From: Pleodorina starrii
Taxonomy: Eukaryota > Chlorophyta > Chlorophyceae > Chlamydomonadales > Volvocaceae
Reading direction: 5' to 3'
DNA: 64,000 nucleotides
Assembly: GCA_030267565.1 (NCBI GenBank)
Contig: BRXU01000067.1
Span: forward strand, 1-64,000
Shown here: positions 35,432 through 44,448 of the stretch, in pieces
Layout: each line of letters begins with the position of its first letter
Position numbering within the stretch: position 1 is the stretch's first letter
Program-made: the position numbers and the translations under genes
The notes under the pieces: generated by a model
What the model was told of the DNA's origin: nothing
The model's input: the letters and a program-made list of their open reading frames with translations, nothing else
Databases searched by the model: none

Positions 35432-36087
35432 GACAGTTCTACGATCCTGAAGTCGACGTCGTCCTGCGGGCCAGCCGGCCGCTGGGGCACCTCGAAGCTG
35501 GTGAGGTCCTGCGGAGGCAGAAGGATGCGGTGACTCCAGCGGGAAATGTCGCCGTCATCGGTCACGGCTGCAGGAAGGGAAAGCTCGGCGCGCACGGTTG
35601 GCTCGTCCTTCGACCAGTGGTACAGCAACACCCAGGTGAGCGGCTCCTGCCGGGTCCATGTCGCCGGCAGTTCGAGGATGACGTCCAGCATCTGCTGGCC
35701 GTTGCACTGCACCGCGGCTCGGGTCGCCGGACCACGGCGACGCGCCGTCCGCGGGTCTTTCTCGACGGAGACTCCCGTGTCGGCATTTCCTCCGACCACC
35801 ATGATCGAGGTTTTACCGTCCGGGGAAAACACTCGAGGAGAGTTCTGCGGGTCCCCTTGGGCCCACTGGCGCCCGACGAGCTCCTGCCGGAGGTAAGCCA
35901 CAGTCTCCGACCACTGCGTGTACCCACGAGCGGTCACAGGGTGGAAAGCCGTCACATCCTGGGCTCGTGCGACTCCGGTGCGTACGGAGTCCATCAAGAC
36001 CCCGTTGTCCAGCCCGAGGAGCGCCAACACCGATGGAGCATCCTGCGCGGTGACGTACGGCTGGGACTGAAGAGGTTCAGGGATCAT
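35428..36087 (-). CDS. Unknown protein coupled to the ImmA/IrrE gene
   Basis: A 219-residue protein starting at 36087 after GGAAGGAGCC. No domain was recognised. It includes SVLALLGLDNGVLMDSVRTG and AYLRQELVGRQWAQGDPQN, and a C-terminal part rich in beta-like segments. Because it is translationally coupled to the XRE-ImmA/IrrE gene, it may be the partner whose activity the latter controls, as in toxin-antitoxin-like pairs; this is inference only. Confidence 0.6.
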   Translation of the reverse strand: MIPEPLQSQPYVTAQDAPSVLALLGLDNGVLMDSVRTGVARAQDVTAFHPVTARGYTQWSETVAYLRQELVGRQWAQGDPQNSPRVFSPDGKTSIMVVGGNADTGVSVEKDPRTARRRGPATRAAVQCNGQQMLDVILELPATWTRQEPLTWVLLYHWSKDEPTVRAELSLPAAVTDDGDISRWSHRILLPPQDLTSFEVPQRPAGPQDDVDFRIVELS

Positions 36088-36215
36088 GTTGGCTCCTTCC
36101 ACCGGCCTCAGCATAGTGCACAAAACCGGAAAAACTTGGATGCGTGCAGGGGGGCGGACTGGCTCGAAGAAGGTCGGCGCCTGAGGCCCTGAGGCCCTGA
36201 GCACAAGCCCGACGC

Positions 36216-36230
36216 CAACCCCAACTGCAC
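36216..36230 (+). repeat. Intergenic motif CAACCCCAACTGCA, one of about nine copies
   Basis: Related copies: 37032, 37507, 38112, 39741, 42908, 45145, 46030 (weaker) and 48753, all on the plus strand and all outside genes. The function is unknown. Confidence 0.5.
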
Positions 36231-36378
36231 CACATCTGCTGTGGGCCCAGGGGCTGCTGTGCTCCTGAATGTGCTGCACGACTGCCGGAACCTACCGGGG
36301 TGCTTCCGAGCCTGCCGGAGGCGGTCGATCCACCACCCCGAGGGCAGGCGAAGCGCCCGGTGGAACCCGCGGTGTGGG

Positions 36379-37029
36379 ATGCTGACCGGCGTGGGAACCC
36401 AACCCGGCTACGACGAACTGGCCGAACAATACGAGCTCACCTTCCCAGACCCGTTCCAGACACCTTTGGAACGGCATGCGGTCGCCGCCTTCGCGGACAT
36501 GGTCCTGGATCACCATGGCGAGGGCACCGTGGTGGACATCGGTTGCGGAACCGGGCACGTCACCGCCGAACTTGCCCACCGCGGTCTGGAGGTCGTGGGC
36601 ATCGATCCGTCGGAAGCCATGCTGGGCATCGCCCGACGCTCCCACCCCGAGATGGTGTTCCGGCGCGGTGGGGCGAACCTGTACGACTCCCCGGAGCCGA
36701 CCGATCAGCTGGTTCCGTTGCGGGGTGTGCTGGCCCGGTTCAGCCTGATCCACATCGACCCCGACCTAATCGGTGGCGTGCTTGATTCCTGGGCGCAGCG
36801 CATGCCGGCCGGCGGCGTGGTGCTCCTGGCCTTCCAGAGCACCGATGGCGAAGGGCAACCGGTGGTGTCGTTCGATCACGCGGTGGCACCGGCCTGGCGC
36901 TGGCACCCCGAAGAGATGAGCGCACGGCTTGCCCGGGCCGGATTCGACGAGGCCTGGCGCACGATGAGCCGACCTGACTCACTGCACCGCTTCCTCGAGT
37001 GCCACCTGGCCGCCATACGTCGCCCCTAA
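36379..37029 (+). CDS. Class I SAM-dependent methyltransferase
   Basis: A 216-residue protein with the SAM-binding motif VVDIGCGTGHVTAELAHRGL, the acidic post-II residue in VVGIDPSEAMLGIARRS, and a downstream LARFSLIHIDPDLI motif. The substrate is unknown; similar small proteins methylate small molecules. ATG at 36379 is chosen as the first codon that leaves a normal-length N-terminus; GTG at 36391 is the alternative. No operon partner is obvious. Confidence 0.8.
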   Translation: MLTGVGTQPGYDELAEQYELTFPDPFQTPLERHAVAAFADMVLDHHGEGTVVDIGCGTGHVTAELAHRGLEVVGIDPSEAMLGIARRSHPEMVFRRGGANLYDSPEPTDQLVPLRGVLARFSLIHIDPDLIGGVLDSWAQRMPAGGVVLLAFQSTDGEGQPVVSFDHAVAPAWRWHPEEMSARLARAGFDEAWRTMSRPDSLHRFLECHLAAIRRP

Positions 37030-37092
37030 CAGCAACCCCCTTCCGCACAATCGTTGGTGCCTATGGTGGGATCTCAACCAAGGAGCTGACCC

Positions 37093-37323
37093 ATGCCGAT
37101 GATCCACGTCCTCAACGCCACCGCCTCCAGCACGGAACGCAAGCGGGAGCTCATCGCTGAGCTCACGAACACCTACGCGCGAGTGATGAACATGCGTCCG
37201 GACACCATCCGGGTGGTCATCGAGGAGTTCCCGCGGGAGAACTGGGGCGTGGCCGGGGTGACACTGGCCGACTCCGGACAGAACGAATCCCTCAACGCAC
37301 CCGGGAACAGCACTTCGTCCTAG
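37093..37323 (+). CDS. 4-oxalocrotonate tautomerase-family protein
   Basis: A 76-residue protein starting MPMIHVLNATASSTERKREL; after removal of Met, Pro1 would be the catalytic base of the tautomerase superfamily. It has the typical helix (LIAELTNTYARVMNMRPD) and the strand IRVVIEEFPRENWGVAGV. It forms small oligomers in the cytoplasm. The substrate is unknown. GGAGC lies just upstream of the ATG. Confidence 0.8.
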   Translation: MPMIHVLNATASSTERKRELIAELTNTYARVMNMRPDTIRVVIEEFPRENWGVAGVTLADSGQNESLNAPGNSTSS

Positions 37324-37564
37324 CAACAGGAGCCAGCCCTCGGCCTGCAGTCCACCACCTGCCACCTTCAGGAACCTTTTGCGCAACGCGGCAGGTCAAG
37401 GAGTCAGGTAAACCCGGGGCAGTCCCCTCCTCATCTGAGGGCAGCGTTGCCACCACTCATCTGATCGACGCCGCACATTCCCTCGAGCCCAGTCGAGTCA
37501 CAAGAGCAACCCCAACTGCAGCGAGTGTGGAGCAGGCACATCCGCGCCCCCGCGGACTCCGGTT

Positions 37565-38023
37565 CTACTGTTGTTGCGCTACGTCCGGAGCGTCATGCGG
37601 ATGAGTGGCGGGGAAGGTTCCGCGGTCCCGGATGGCAAGGACGGTCCCGCCCAGCAGTCCAACCACCAGCCCGTAAGGGGTGAGGTACACGACGTAGAAG
37701 AACCACACCGGGTCGAGGACCACGTTGAGCACCAGGAAGGGCAGCAGCAGCGCCCCACCGGATACGGTCATCAGCCCGATGCGTACTCCTGCGCTCAGGC
37801 CGTAGTCGGCCCCGGCCTTCCAGCAGGGTCCCCACACCAGCTGGGTCCACACCAGGGCGACCACCGCCAACTCCGCCCAGATCATCACCCAGGTTCCCAA
37901 CCAGCTCGACATGCTGATGCCGTTCATCGCGAAGACGCCGGTGTAGGGCAGGGCGAGTAACGGGGTCAGTGCCTGGAACACCAGGTAGGTGCTGAGCGGA
38001 TGCACGCGCAGGGCTCGTCTCAC
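37565..38023 (-). CDS. Hypothetical membrane protein
   Basis: About 152 residues with four predicted transmembrane helices, for example LSTYLVFQALTPLLALPYT, WVMIWAELAVVALVWTQLVW and YVVYLTPYGLVVGLLGG. No family recognised. GTG at 38023 after GGAAAGG is preferred; an upstream Met at 38104 would add a non-membrane leader. Solitary, with an intergenic motif on each side. Confidence 0.6.
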   Translation of the reverse strand: MRRALRVHPLSTYLVFQALTPLLALPYTGVFAMNGISMSSWLGTWVMIWAELAVVALVWTQLVWGPCWKAGADYGLSAGVRIGLMTVSGGALLLPFLVLNVVLDPVWFFYVVYLTPYGLVVGLLGGTVLAIRDRGTFPATHPHDAPDVAQQQ

Positions 38024-38130
38024 AGAGTGTCGCCTTTCCGCTAGATAGATCTCACCGTATGCGCCATACCAGCAGATACGCGGTAGGGCCTTGCCCGGAA
38101 TCACGGCTAGGGAACCCCAATTGCAACATC

Positions 38131-38493
38131 TCAGCGTCGGTCGATGAAGTCGATCATCGTGTTCATCACCAGTCCCAGCGGATCTGCGGGGTCTGTGGGA
38201 ACCAGTGCTGCGCGCAAGCGCTCACGCAGATCGAGGATGGGTTCGTCCCAGGGCACGAATCCTCCTGGGGCGCCGTTGATGTAGGTGCCGACACGGACCT
38301 TCCCCTGTTCATGGAGCCCGACGATGCAGTCGATAGCTGTGTCCTCAGTCGCGGGATACCCCAGTGCACCCGCCTCTCGCATCACGTTGGCCACCATCAC
38401 CCAGTCGTCCTCGTTGTACTCCCGCATCTCGTGCTCGAGCTTCTCGAGATCTGCGTCCTTCATGGCCCTTCCGTCCTGTGGTGTTTCCGACAT
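38131..38493 (-). CDS. Hypothetical soluble protein (120 aa)
   Basis: Acidic protein beginning MSETPQDGRAMKDADLEKLE with segments EYNEDDWVMVANVMREAGAL and PWDEPILDLRERLRAALVP. No domain recognised. Met at 38493 has GGAG upstream; 38523 is the alternative start. Confidence 0.55.
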   Translation of the reverse strand: MSETPQDGRAMKDADLEKLEHEMREYNEDDWVMVANVMREAGALGYPATEDTAIDCIVGLHEQGKVRVGTYINGAPGGFVPWDEPILDLRERLRAALVPTDPADPLGLVMNTMIDFIDRR

Positions 38494-38645
38494 CACCGGC
38501 TCCGGCAGCTCTGAGTGCACCAAGGTTCGCGTGGCACAGAGTCGATGCTGGTTCCACGATTGAAACCATCCTGATGAGCTCCCCTGAGTCCTTCACCCTG
38601 TCTCCCGTCCACCGCAAGATCTGGACTGGGCGGGTGAAAAAGGGA

Positions 38646-38674
38646 GGGCGAGACGACCCCAAGCCGTCTTGCCC
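38646..38674. terminator. Hairpin terminator after the 39.6-38.7 kb operon
   Basis: GGGCGAGACG (38646-38655) pairs with CGTCTTGCCC (38665-38674) with one G-T pair. It lies just downstream of the PLDc_N gene on the minus strand, where a T-rich stretch follows. Confidence 0.6.
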
Positions 38675-38710
38675 CGTCCGGGTCGACTCAGGCTGGATCC
38701 CGCCCACTTC

Positions 38711-38989
38711 TCACCGGGCGGGCCGGTTCCGGGGTTCGGGCGCGTGGCGCCGCCCGAGGCTCAGCCACAGGAGCGGGCCCACCACAGGGGCGGCCAGCAG
38801 CACGAGCAGCCACAGCAGGCGCTGGCTCACGGTGTAGCGCTCATCCCGGGACAAGGAGAGAACCGCGACGACGAACAGCACGATCACCGCAGCCCCGACC
38901 AGCAGCGCGAGGACCTCCCAGCTGGTGGGGATCAACGGGTTTGCGCCCTCCCCACCCGGGCCAGCGGAGCTCGGAAAACTTGCGATCAT
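38711..38989 (-). CDS. PLD-nuclease N-terminal-like small membrane protein
   Basis: A 92-residue protein with two transmembrane helices (WEVLALLVGAAVIVLFVVAV and LLWLLVLLAAPVVGPLLWL), the second ending in the PLDc_N signature and a basic tail. PLDc_N proteins alone have no known enzyme activity. The start at 38989 has GGAAGGATCC upstream. It is the last gene of a three-gene minus-strand operon with the small membrane protein and the lipoprotein. Confidence 0.65.
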   Translation of the reverse strand: MIASFPSSAGPGGEGANPLIPTSWEVLALLVGAAVIVLFVVAVLSLSRDERYTVSQRLLWLLVLLAAPVVGPLLWLSLGRRHAPEPRNRPAR

Positions 38990-38990
38990 C

Positions 38991-39218
38991 TCAGGATCCT
39001 TCCGGGTCATCGGGACGCAGGCGCGATGCGCGCCGGCGCTCCCACCCGCGCATCAGGGCGGCACCAAGACCGGCCACGCTCAGGGCGGCCAGGGCGGAGG
39101 CGAGAAAGCCTTCGGCCCACCAGCCGGCGGCACCGGCGAGGAACCCGACGACGATGCCGATGACCGCGCTGACCGGATCGGTGATGATCCCGCCGGAACC
39201 CGAAGGCCTGGTGCTCAC
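38991..39218 (-). CDS. Small two-helix membrane protein (75 aa)
   Basis: GTG start at 39218 just after the lipoprotein stop, ends at 38991, one base before the next start region. Two hydrophobic helices (VSAVIGIVVGFLAGAAGWW and FLASALAALSVAGLGAALM) then a basic tail. No family recognised. Co-transcribed with its neighbours by spacing. Confidence 0.6.
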   Translation of the reverse strand: MSTRPSGSGGIITDPVSAVIGIVVGFLAGAAGWWAEGFLASALAALSVAGLGAALMRGWERRRASRLRPDDPEGS

Positions 39219-39221
39219 CGG

Positions 39222-39647
39222 TCAATCCTCGGTGACCTGCAGCTGTGGGGTGAGCCGGATCCATCCTTCCGGGGCTTCCTCCTCGGGCAACCCATCGGGG
39301 GCGTAGTCGGTCTTCACTCCGACCTGGCCGCCGGTGCCCATACGGCCCCCGGACGCATTGCATCCCGCAACCCAGGTGTCCGGGGCGTCCGGATCGAAGC
39401 TGAGCAGACAGTCGCCCATAGTCGGTGAGGACATGGCGAAGAACTGATACCCGTTGTGCGTGGCCAGCAACCGCGAGCTGGCCGGGTCGTAGTCGTGGCC
39501 CTCGGCGGAGACCTGGGCCGGCAGCACATCGGACTCGGATTGCTCACCGTCGTAGACGCCAGGCGCAGAGTCGGCGCAACCGGCGAGGGCCAGCACGGCG
39601 GTCGTGAGGAGCATGGTCACCAGTGGTCTACGAATGATGATCCTCAC
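39222..39647 (-). CDS. Secreted lipoprotein of unknown function
   Basis: A 141-residue protein with a GTG start at 39647, a basic N-terminus and a lipobox LALAGC, so it is attached to the outer face of the membrane. The rest includes LLATHNGYQFFAMSSPTMGD and TWVAGCNASGGRM; two Cys could form a disulfide. No domain recognised. First gene of the operon ending at 38711. Confidence 0.65.
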   Translation of the reverse strand: MRIIIRRPLVTMLLTTAVLALAGCADSAPGVYDGEQSESDVLPAQVSAEGHDYDPASSRLLATHNGYQFFAMSSPTMGDCLLSFDPDAPDTWVAGCNASGGRMGTGGQVGVKTDYAPDGLPEEEAPEGWIRLTPQLQVTED

Positions 39648-39740
39648 TTCCAGTCGGGCACAGGATGCTGCAACCCCTTCCACTGTAGGTGCCGAGAACA
39701 CTGCATCGCGCCGCACCGACACGGCCCCCACGTGCACTGT

Positions 39741-39756
39741 CAAACCCCTATCGCAC
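39741..39756 (+). repeat. Intergenic motif copy (CAAACCCCTATCGCA)
   Basis: Matches the dispersed motif with one change. It lies between the lipoprotein start and the ABC permease end. Confidence 0.4.
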
Positions 39757-39811
39757 TTCCTGAGCCTGGTAGGTGTGGTGGGGCTCGGGCGTAGCCCTCA
39801 CAATTTAGGCC

Positions 39812-41423
39812 TCAGTGTTTCCGGTCGGTGCTGATCGCCAGGGCCACGGCGGTGGCCGTCAGGGCGAGGGCGGCTGCCAGGGCCGCCGGCCAGGCGGCGG
39901 GGTGGAGCAGTACGGTGGCGGGTGCCGCGAGCAGGGCGGGCACCAGGATGAGCCCCCGGCTGTAGCCGATCAGCTGGGCTGCGGGCACCGGTCCCAGGGG
40001 GGGTGTCGATCGGGGGCTGGGTGTGGTCCGGTTCCGGGCCCAGGGCCCGGTAGAGGCCGACCGCACCGATGCCGGTCCCGGCCACGGCCCCGAGGAGCAT
40101 CAGCACCGCCCAGCTGGTGCCGGCCGCGAGCCCGGCCAGCAGTGCCACGGCGCCCAGGACCGCGGCGTTGAGCGCGCACGGGACCACCAGGTGCACAAGC
40201 GCCGCTGCGGTGGGGGCGATCGGGAGGTTCCGTTCGGCGGCGGCCCCGGCGCGCAGATCGGCCAGATAGGCCGTGCCGCGGCCCAGCCCCCGGTATCCCA
40301 CCACCAGCAGCGCGGCCCAGCCGGCGAGCACCACGGTGTGGGCGAAGGCGGCCAGCAGCACCACGGTCAGCCCGAGGTCCACGGCCAGCCCGGCCCGCCA
40401 CCGGCTGGTCCGCAGGGCGGTGAGCGAGGCGAACAGCACCACCGTGCGCGGCCCGGACACCCAGCCCGGTGTTCTCCCCGGCAACCCCCGCACCCCGGGC
40501 ACCGTGGCGGGGGCCAGCGCGGCGGTCAGGTCCTGGGCCGACAGCAGGGACACGGCGTTGCTCAGGTGCCTGGTCCGCGCTCCGGCCGCCCGCAGCTGCA
40601 CCCCGTCCAGGGTCCGGGTCCACCGCAGCGCCCAGACCCAGAACAGCCCGGCCACCACCGCCAGTGCTCCCGCGACCCCCACGGCCCACAGGGGTGGCAC
40701 GAAGACATTCCACCGGCCGGTGGCCCCGTCTCGGGTCCCGGCCAGCACGACCAGGACAGCCCCCAGGGCCAGGAACCAGCCCGCCCAGGGGCGGGACCGA
40801 GGCGGCGTTCGCGCCCCGCCGGCGGTCTGGGCCCAGACGGCGACCCCGACCGCGCTGATCCCCAGACCGGCCCAGCACACCAGCTGTGCCACGGCCTCCC
40901 ACCACGGCGCGCCCCACCTGGCCGCTGGCCCGGCACCGCCCAGCAGCAACAGCCCGGTGCCACCGAACACCGCCCCGGCCGCCGTCGCCACCCACAGCAT
41001 CCGGCGCACGCTGCGGATCGGTTCCTGCGCCCCGGCCCCGGGCAGCGGCCACACCCACACCGCACGCTCCGGGGCCACCCCGACCGGCCCCAGCCCGCGC
41101 AACAGGTCCACGGCACCGACCCAGGCCACCCCGAGCAGCACGGCGACTCCGAGCACCGGCGCCCCGGCCCCCGCCCAGGCGGCCGGGCGGTGCAGCATCC
41201 CGCCGGGGGAACCGGCGGCCCCCAGGTCCGCCAAGGAGGCCCCGAGACCCATGATTCCGGCGACCGCCCAGGCCACCAGCACCACCGTGACGAAGAGCCC
41301 GGTGTACGCATCGACGAACCGATCCGCACCTCGAGCCCGGCCGCGGGTCCTGGCGCGGGCTGCTCGCAGGAACATCTCGATCTCGGCGGGCCCGGCAGGC
41401 TTCACGCCGGCAGCGGCCGTCAC
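39812..41423 (-). pseudogene. ABC transporter membrane protein, C-terminus shifted in a G7 tract
   Basis: A polytopic protein of about 536 residues with around ten helices, for example LFVTVVLVAWAVAGIMGLGA and LTVVLLAAFAHTVVLAGWAA. GTG at 41423 overlaps the ATPase stop (GTGA), so it is the membrane half of the exporter. The G7 run at 39997-40003 throws the last 70 residues into another frame; with six bases the protein would end in a normal helix (AALAAALALTATAVALAIS). As read, the C-terminus is hydrophilic and abnormal. An error in the run is likely. Confidence 0.65.
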
Positions 41424-42103
41424 GACTGGCCCTCCCGTTGCGGAGCAGGCACGACCGGTGGCAGGGCACTGCTGGGGTCGAGGCTCAGCACGGTGGTGCC
41501 CACCGCCTCCGCCAGCGACGCGTCGTGCGTGGCGATCAGCAACCCCGCCCCCGCCTGCCGGGCGGCGACCAGACGATCGGTCAAACGGGCACGCATCAGA
41601 GTGTCCAGGCGCTGTTCGGGCTCATCGAGCACCAGCAGCTCGAACGGGCGGATCAGTGCCGCAGCCAGCAGCGCCCGCCGGCGCTGGCCTGAGGACAGGG
41701 CGAACGGTGAGGCGTCCACCCGGTCGCCCAACCCGAACTCGGCCACCGCCTCGGCGGCCACCACGGGCGCGTCGGCCACCCCGTGACCGCGCAGCACCAG
41801 TTCCAGGTGATGACCCACCGACACCCCGGGCAGGAACGCGTCCTCGTCGAACAGACAGCTCACCGCCCGCCGGTAGACCAGCGAGTTCTCCACCACCGGC
41901 CCGCCCTTCAGCCACCTGTCCCCGCTCACCGGAGCCTGCTGGCCCACGGCCGTGCGCAGCACCGTGGACTTGCCCGCCCCGTTGGCCCCGCGCAGCACCA
42001 CCGCTTCCCCCGGACGCACCTCGAAGTTGACCCCGGCGGTCACCGGCACCCCGGCATAACCACACACCAACTCACGAACGGACAAAACAGGGGCGGAGCT
42101 CAC
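41420..42103 (-). CDS. ABC transporter ATP-binding protein
   Basis: A 227-residue ATPase with Walker A GANGAGKST, the signature ALSSGQRRRAL, Walker B LLVLDEPEQRLD and the switch His in LIATHDAS. It pairs with the membrane protein at 39812, to which it is coupled by GTGA. The signature is LSSGQ rather than LSGGQ. GTG at 42103 has AAAGG upstream; TTG at 42109 is less likely. The substrate is unknown. Confidence 0.8.
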   Translation of the reverse strand: MSSAPVLSVRELVCGYAGVPVTAGVNFEVRPGEAVVLRGANGAGKSTVLRTAVGQQAPVSGDRWLKGGPVVENSLVYRRAVSCLFDEDAFLPGVSVGHHLELVLRGHGVADAPVVAAEAVAEFGLGDRVDASPFALSSGQRRRALLAAALIRPFELLVLDEPEQRLDTLMRARLTDRLVAARQAGAGLLIATHDASLAEAVGTTVLSLDPSSALPPVVPAPQREGQS

Positions 42104-42228
42104 GGACAAGAGCCTTTCAACGGCGACACGGCCACCTCATTCTTCCCCGGCGCCACCGCCTGCAGATCCCCCACCGGCCGGATATCTGACACCGCCATGA
42201 CCCAGCACCGACCCCGGTTGCGTTGTCT

Positions 42229-42870
42229 TCAGGGCGTCGGCCTACGGAGGGTCCCGCTCTGGGCCGGAGCTGGAAATACGCTCCAGCGCGCGAGCTTCTC
42301 GGTGAAGCTGAGCCGGACGGTGGGCCATTCCCGATCGATCACCGAGAACACGACGACATCGCGCACGGTCCCGTCACGCCACAGGTCGTGATTGCGCAGC
42401 ACCCCGTCCTGCTTCGCCCCGAGACCGGCGACGGCGGCCCGGGAGCGGTGGTTGTGCCAGTGCGTGCGGAACTCCACCGCGATACACCCCAGAGTCTCAA
42501 AGGCGTGAGTGAGCTGCAGCAGCTTCACCTGCGTGTTAAGCCCGGTGCCCTGGGCGGAGGCGGCGATCCAGGTGGAGCCGATCTCCAACCGACGGTGCTC
42601 CGCCCGGATGTTCAAGAACGTGGTGACCCCGACAGCGGCTCCATCACCGGGGCGCCGGATCACCCACGGCACGACCCGCCCCTCAGCGTGGGCGGCCAGC
42701 CGGGCCTCGATGTCCTCGCGCATCCGATCCGGTGCTGGCACCCGGGTGTACCAGAGTTGGTGCAACTGGCCTTCCTGAACCACTTCTGCCAGTTCCGGAG
42801 CGTGCTCGAGCGCCAACGGTTCCAGCGTGGCCAGAGAGCCGGTCAGCGTGGGGAGCACCAGGACGTCCAT
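42229..42870 (-). CDS. GNAT-family N-acetyltransferase
   Basis: A 213-residue protein similar to RimJ/RimL-type acetyltransferases. The segments EIGSTWIAASAQGTGLNTQV (acetyl-CoA loop, with Q-G-T-G-L) and AVEFRTHWHNHRSRAAVAGL (the V-x-N-x-R-S-R-A-A feature) are diagnostic. The usual KxDGVLRNHDLWRDG follows. The substrate is unknown, perhaps a small amine or a protein N-terminus. An intergenic motif copy lies just upstream at 42908. Confidence 0.8.
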   Translation of the reverse strand: MDVLVLPTLTGSLATLEPLALEHAPELAEVVQEGQLHQLWYTRVPAPDRMREDIEARLAAHAEGRVVPWVIRRPGDGAAVGVTTFLNIRAEHRRLEIGSTWIAASAQGTGLNTQVKLLQLTHAFETLGCIAVEFRTHWHNHRSRAAVAGLGAKQDGVLRNHDLWRDGTVRDVVVFSVIDREWPTVRLSFTEKLARWSVFPAPAQSGTLRRPTP

Positions 42871-42933
42871 GCCCCCAGATTACTGATCGCGAAAGGGCCC
42901 ACACAGGGAACCCCTACTGCAGAGCTGTGGTGT

Positions 42934-44337
42934 TCAGGCCAGGCCGGTTGGTGGGGTGTCGGTGGCCCGGTGTCCTGAGCGGGCGGCCTGCACGGTGGCG
43001 GTCAGGGCGTGGAGGCCGGCCTCTAGGGTGGGGGTGTCCAGGGAGTAGGGCAGGCGCAGGTGGCGTTCGAAGGCCCCGCCCACCCCGAAGCGGGGTCCGG
43101 CGGCCAGGCGCAGCCCGTGCTGCGGGGCCAGCGCGGCCAACCGGGAGCTGATGGGCTCGGGCATGGTGGCCCACACCGACAGCCCGCCCACCCCGGGGGT
43201 GGCGGTCCAGTCCGGCAGGTGCGCACCGAGCAGGCCCAGCAGGTGGGCGCGGCCGGCCCGCAGCTCTTCCAGGCGGGTGGGGAGAATCGTGTCGATCTGC
43301 TCCAGCAGCGCCACGCAGGCCAGTTGTTCCAGCACGGGGGTGCCCAGGTCGGTGTCGGCCCTGCTTTGTGCCAGGCGCTGGATCAGGGCCGGGTCGGCGC
43401 GGATCCAGCCGATGCGCAGCCCGCCCCAGACGGTCTTGGATACCGATCCGACGCTGATCACGTTTTGGTGGTGGGCGGCCAGGGGCGCGGGCGGGTCTGT
43501 CTCCAGGGCGAGCTCGGCCATGGTCTCGTCCACCACGGTGGGGCACCCCAACCGGAGTCGTTCCCGGTCGGCGGGGGCCAGGCAGAGCCCGGTGGGGTTG
43601 TGGAAGTCCGGCAGCAGGTACGCCAGGTCCGCCCCGTGGGTGGCGGCAGCGAGGGCGGGCAGGTCCCAGCCGGTGTCGGTCAGGGCCACCGGGGTGATCC
43701 GCGCCCGGGTGCTGCGCAGCAGGTGCAGGGCGTGCGGATAGGTGGGGTGATCGACCACCACCCGGGCTCGGGGGCGCAGCAGGGTGCGCACCAGTAGGTG
43801 CAGCCCGTGCTGGGCGCCGGTGGTGATCAGGATCTGCTCCGGGGTCGTGGCCAGCCCGCGGGCCCGGTACCGGGTCGCCACCGCCGCCCGGAGTTCGGGC
43901 AACCCGATCTGGGCGTAGCCGTGGCGGGGCAGGTGGCGGGGCAGCTGCTCCAGTGCTGCGGTGTAGGCCCGATGCAGGGCCGCCCCCGGGGCCGGTGGGG
44001 AGGCGTGGGAGAAGTCGATCAGCTGCCCGTCCACGAGCTCGGTGGCGTGATGGCCAGTACTTATCCCGCCGGGCGGGACGGTGGTGGTGCTGCGGGTTCG
44101 TTGCCGGGTGGTGAGGTAGCCGGTCTCGCGCAGGGTCGTGTAGGCGGTGGCCACCGTGGTGCGGCTGATCCCTAGCCGGGCGGCCAGGTCCCGCTCTCCC
44201 GGCACGGTGGCGCCCAGCGGCAGGCGCCCGTCGAGGATCAGCAGGCGGATCCGTTCGGTGAGCTTCCGGTGCGCCGGGCCGGTGCCGGCTGCCCAGTCCC
44301 CCAGGAGGCGGTCCAGGGTCGGGGCGGTGGTGTGCAT
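42934..44337 (-). CDS. MocR-type regulator of the YczR kind (copy 2)
   Basis: A 467-residue GntR-aminotransferase fusion, paralogue of 29853-31271. The HTH reads GATVPGERDLAARLGISRTT and the PLP lysine region SVGSVSKTVWGGLRIGWIRA; the C-terminal PRFGVGGAFERHLRLPYSL matches copy 1. The 719-residue longer frame is rejected because it runs antisense through the YczE gene. It is divergent from the YczE-like gene at 44449. Confidence 0.85.
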   Translation of the reverse strand: MHTTAPTLDRLLGDWAAGTGPAHRKLTERIRLLILDGRLPLGATVPGERDLAARLGISRTTVATAYTTLRETGYLTTRQRTRSTTTVPPGGISTGHHATELVDGQLIDFSHASPPAPGAALHRAYTAALEQLPRHLPRHGYAQIGLPELRAAVATRYRARGLATTPEQILITTGAQHGLHLLVRTLLRPRARVVVDHPTYPHALHLLRSTRARITPVALTDTGWDLPALAAATHGADLAYLLPDFHNPTGLCLAPADRERLRLGCPTVVDETMAELALETDPPAPLAAHHQNVISVGSVSKTVWGGLRIGWIRADPALIQRLAQSRADTDLGTPVLEQLACVALLEQIDTILPTRLEELRAGRAHLLGLLGAHLPDWTATPGVGGLSVWATMPEPISSRLAALAPQHGLRLAAGPRFGVGGAFERHLRLPYSLDTPTLEAGLHALTATVQAARSGHRATDTPPTGLA

Positions 44338-44339
44338 CA

Positions 44340-44361
44340 GGCCAGGATCGGTTCTCTGGCC
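44340..44361. promoter_or_regulatory. Operator candidate in the second YczR/YczE spacer
   Basis: GGCCAG (44340-44345) and CTGGCC (44356-44361) form an inverted repeat in the 111-bp spacer. The shared GGCC core resembles the operator at 31289-31313. Confidence 0.45.
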
Positions 44362-44448
44362 CTGTTTCTCAAGTCCAGATACCCCCGAGGATGAACACCG
44401 TGTCCCGGACCGCCCGGGCACCGCCGCCCCCGCACCGAAGGACCCCCC

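Noticed and set aside
38559..38570. ATTGAAACCATC resembling the IS5 terminal repeat
   Set aside because: Only 12 bases match and no other element sequence surrounds it; it lies in a spacer and may be chance or an old target relic.
40023..41786. Very long plus-strand open frames over the ABC transporter genes
   Set aside because: They are antisense shadows in high-GC DNA, with Pro/Arg/Gly-rich low-complexity translations and no domains; the minus-strand genes have clear membrane and ATPase motifs.
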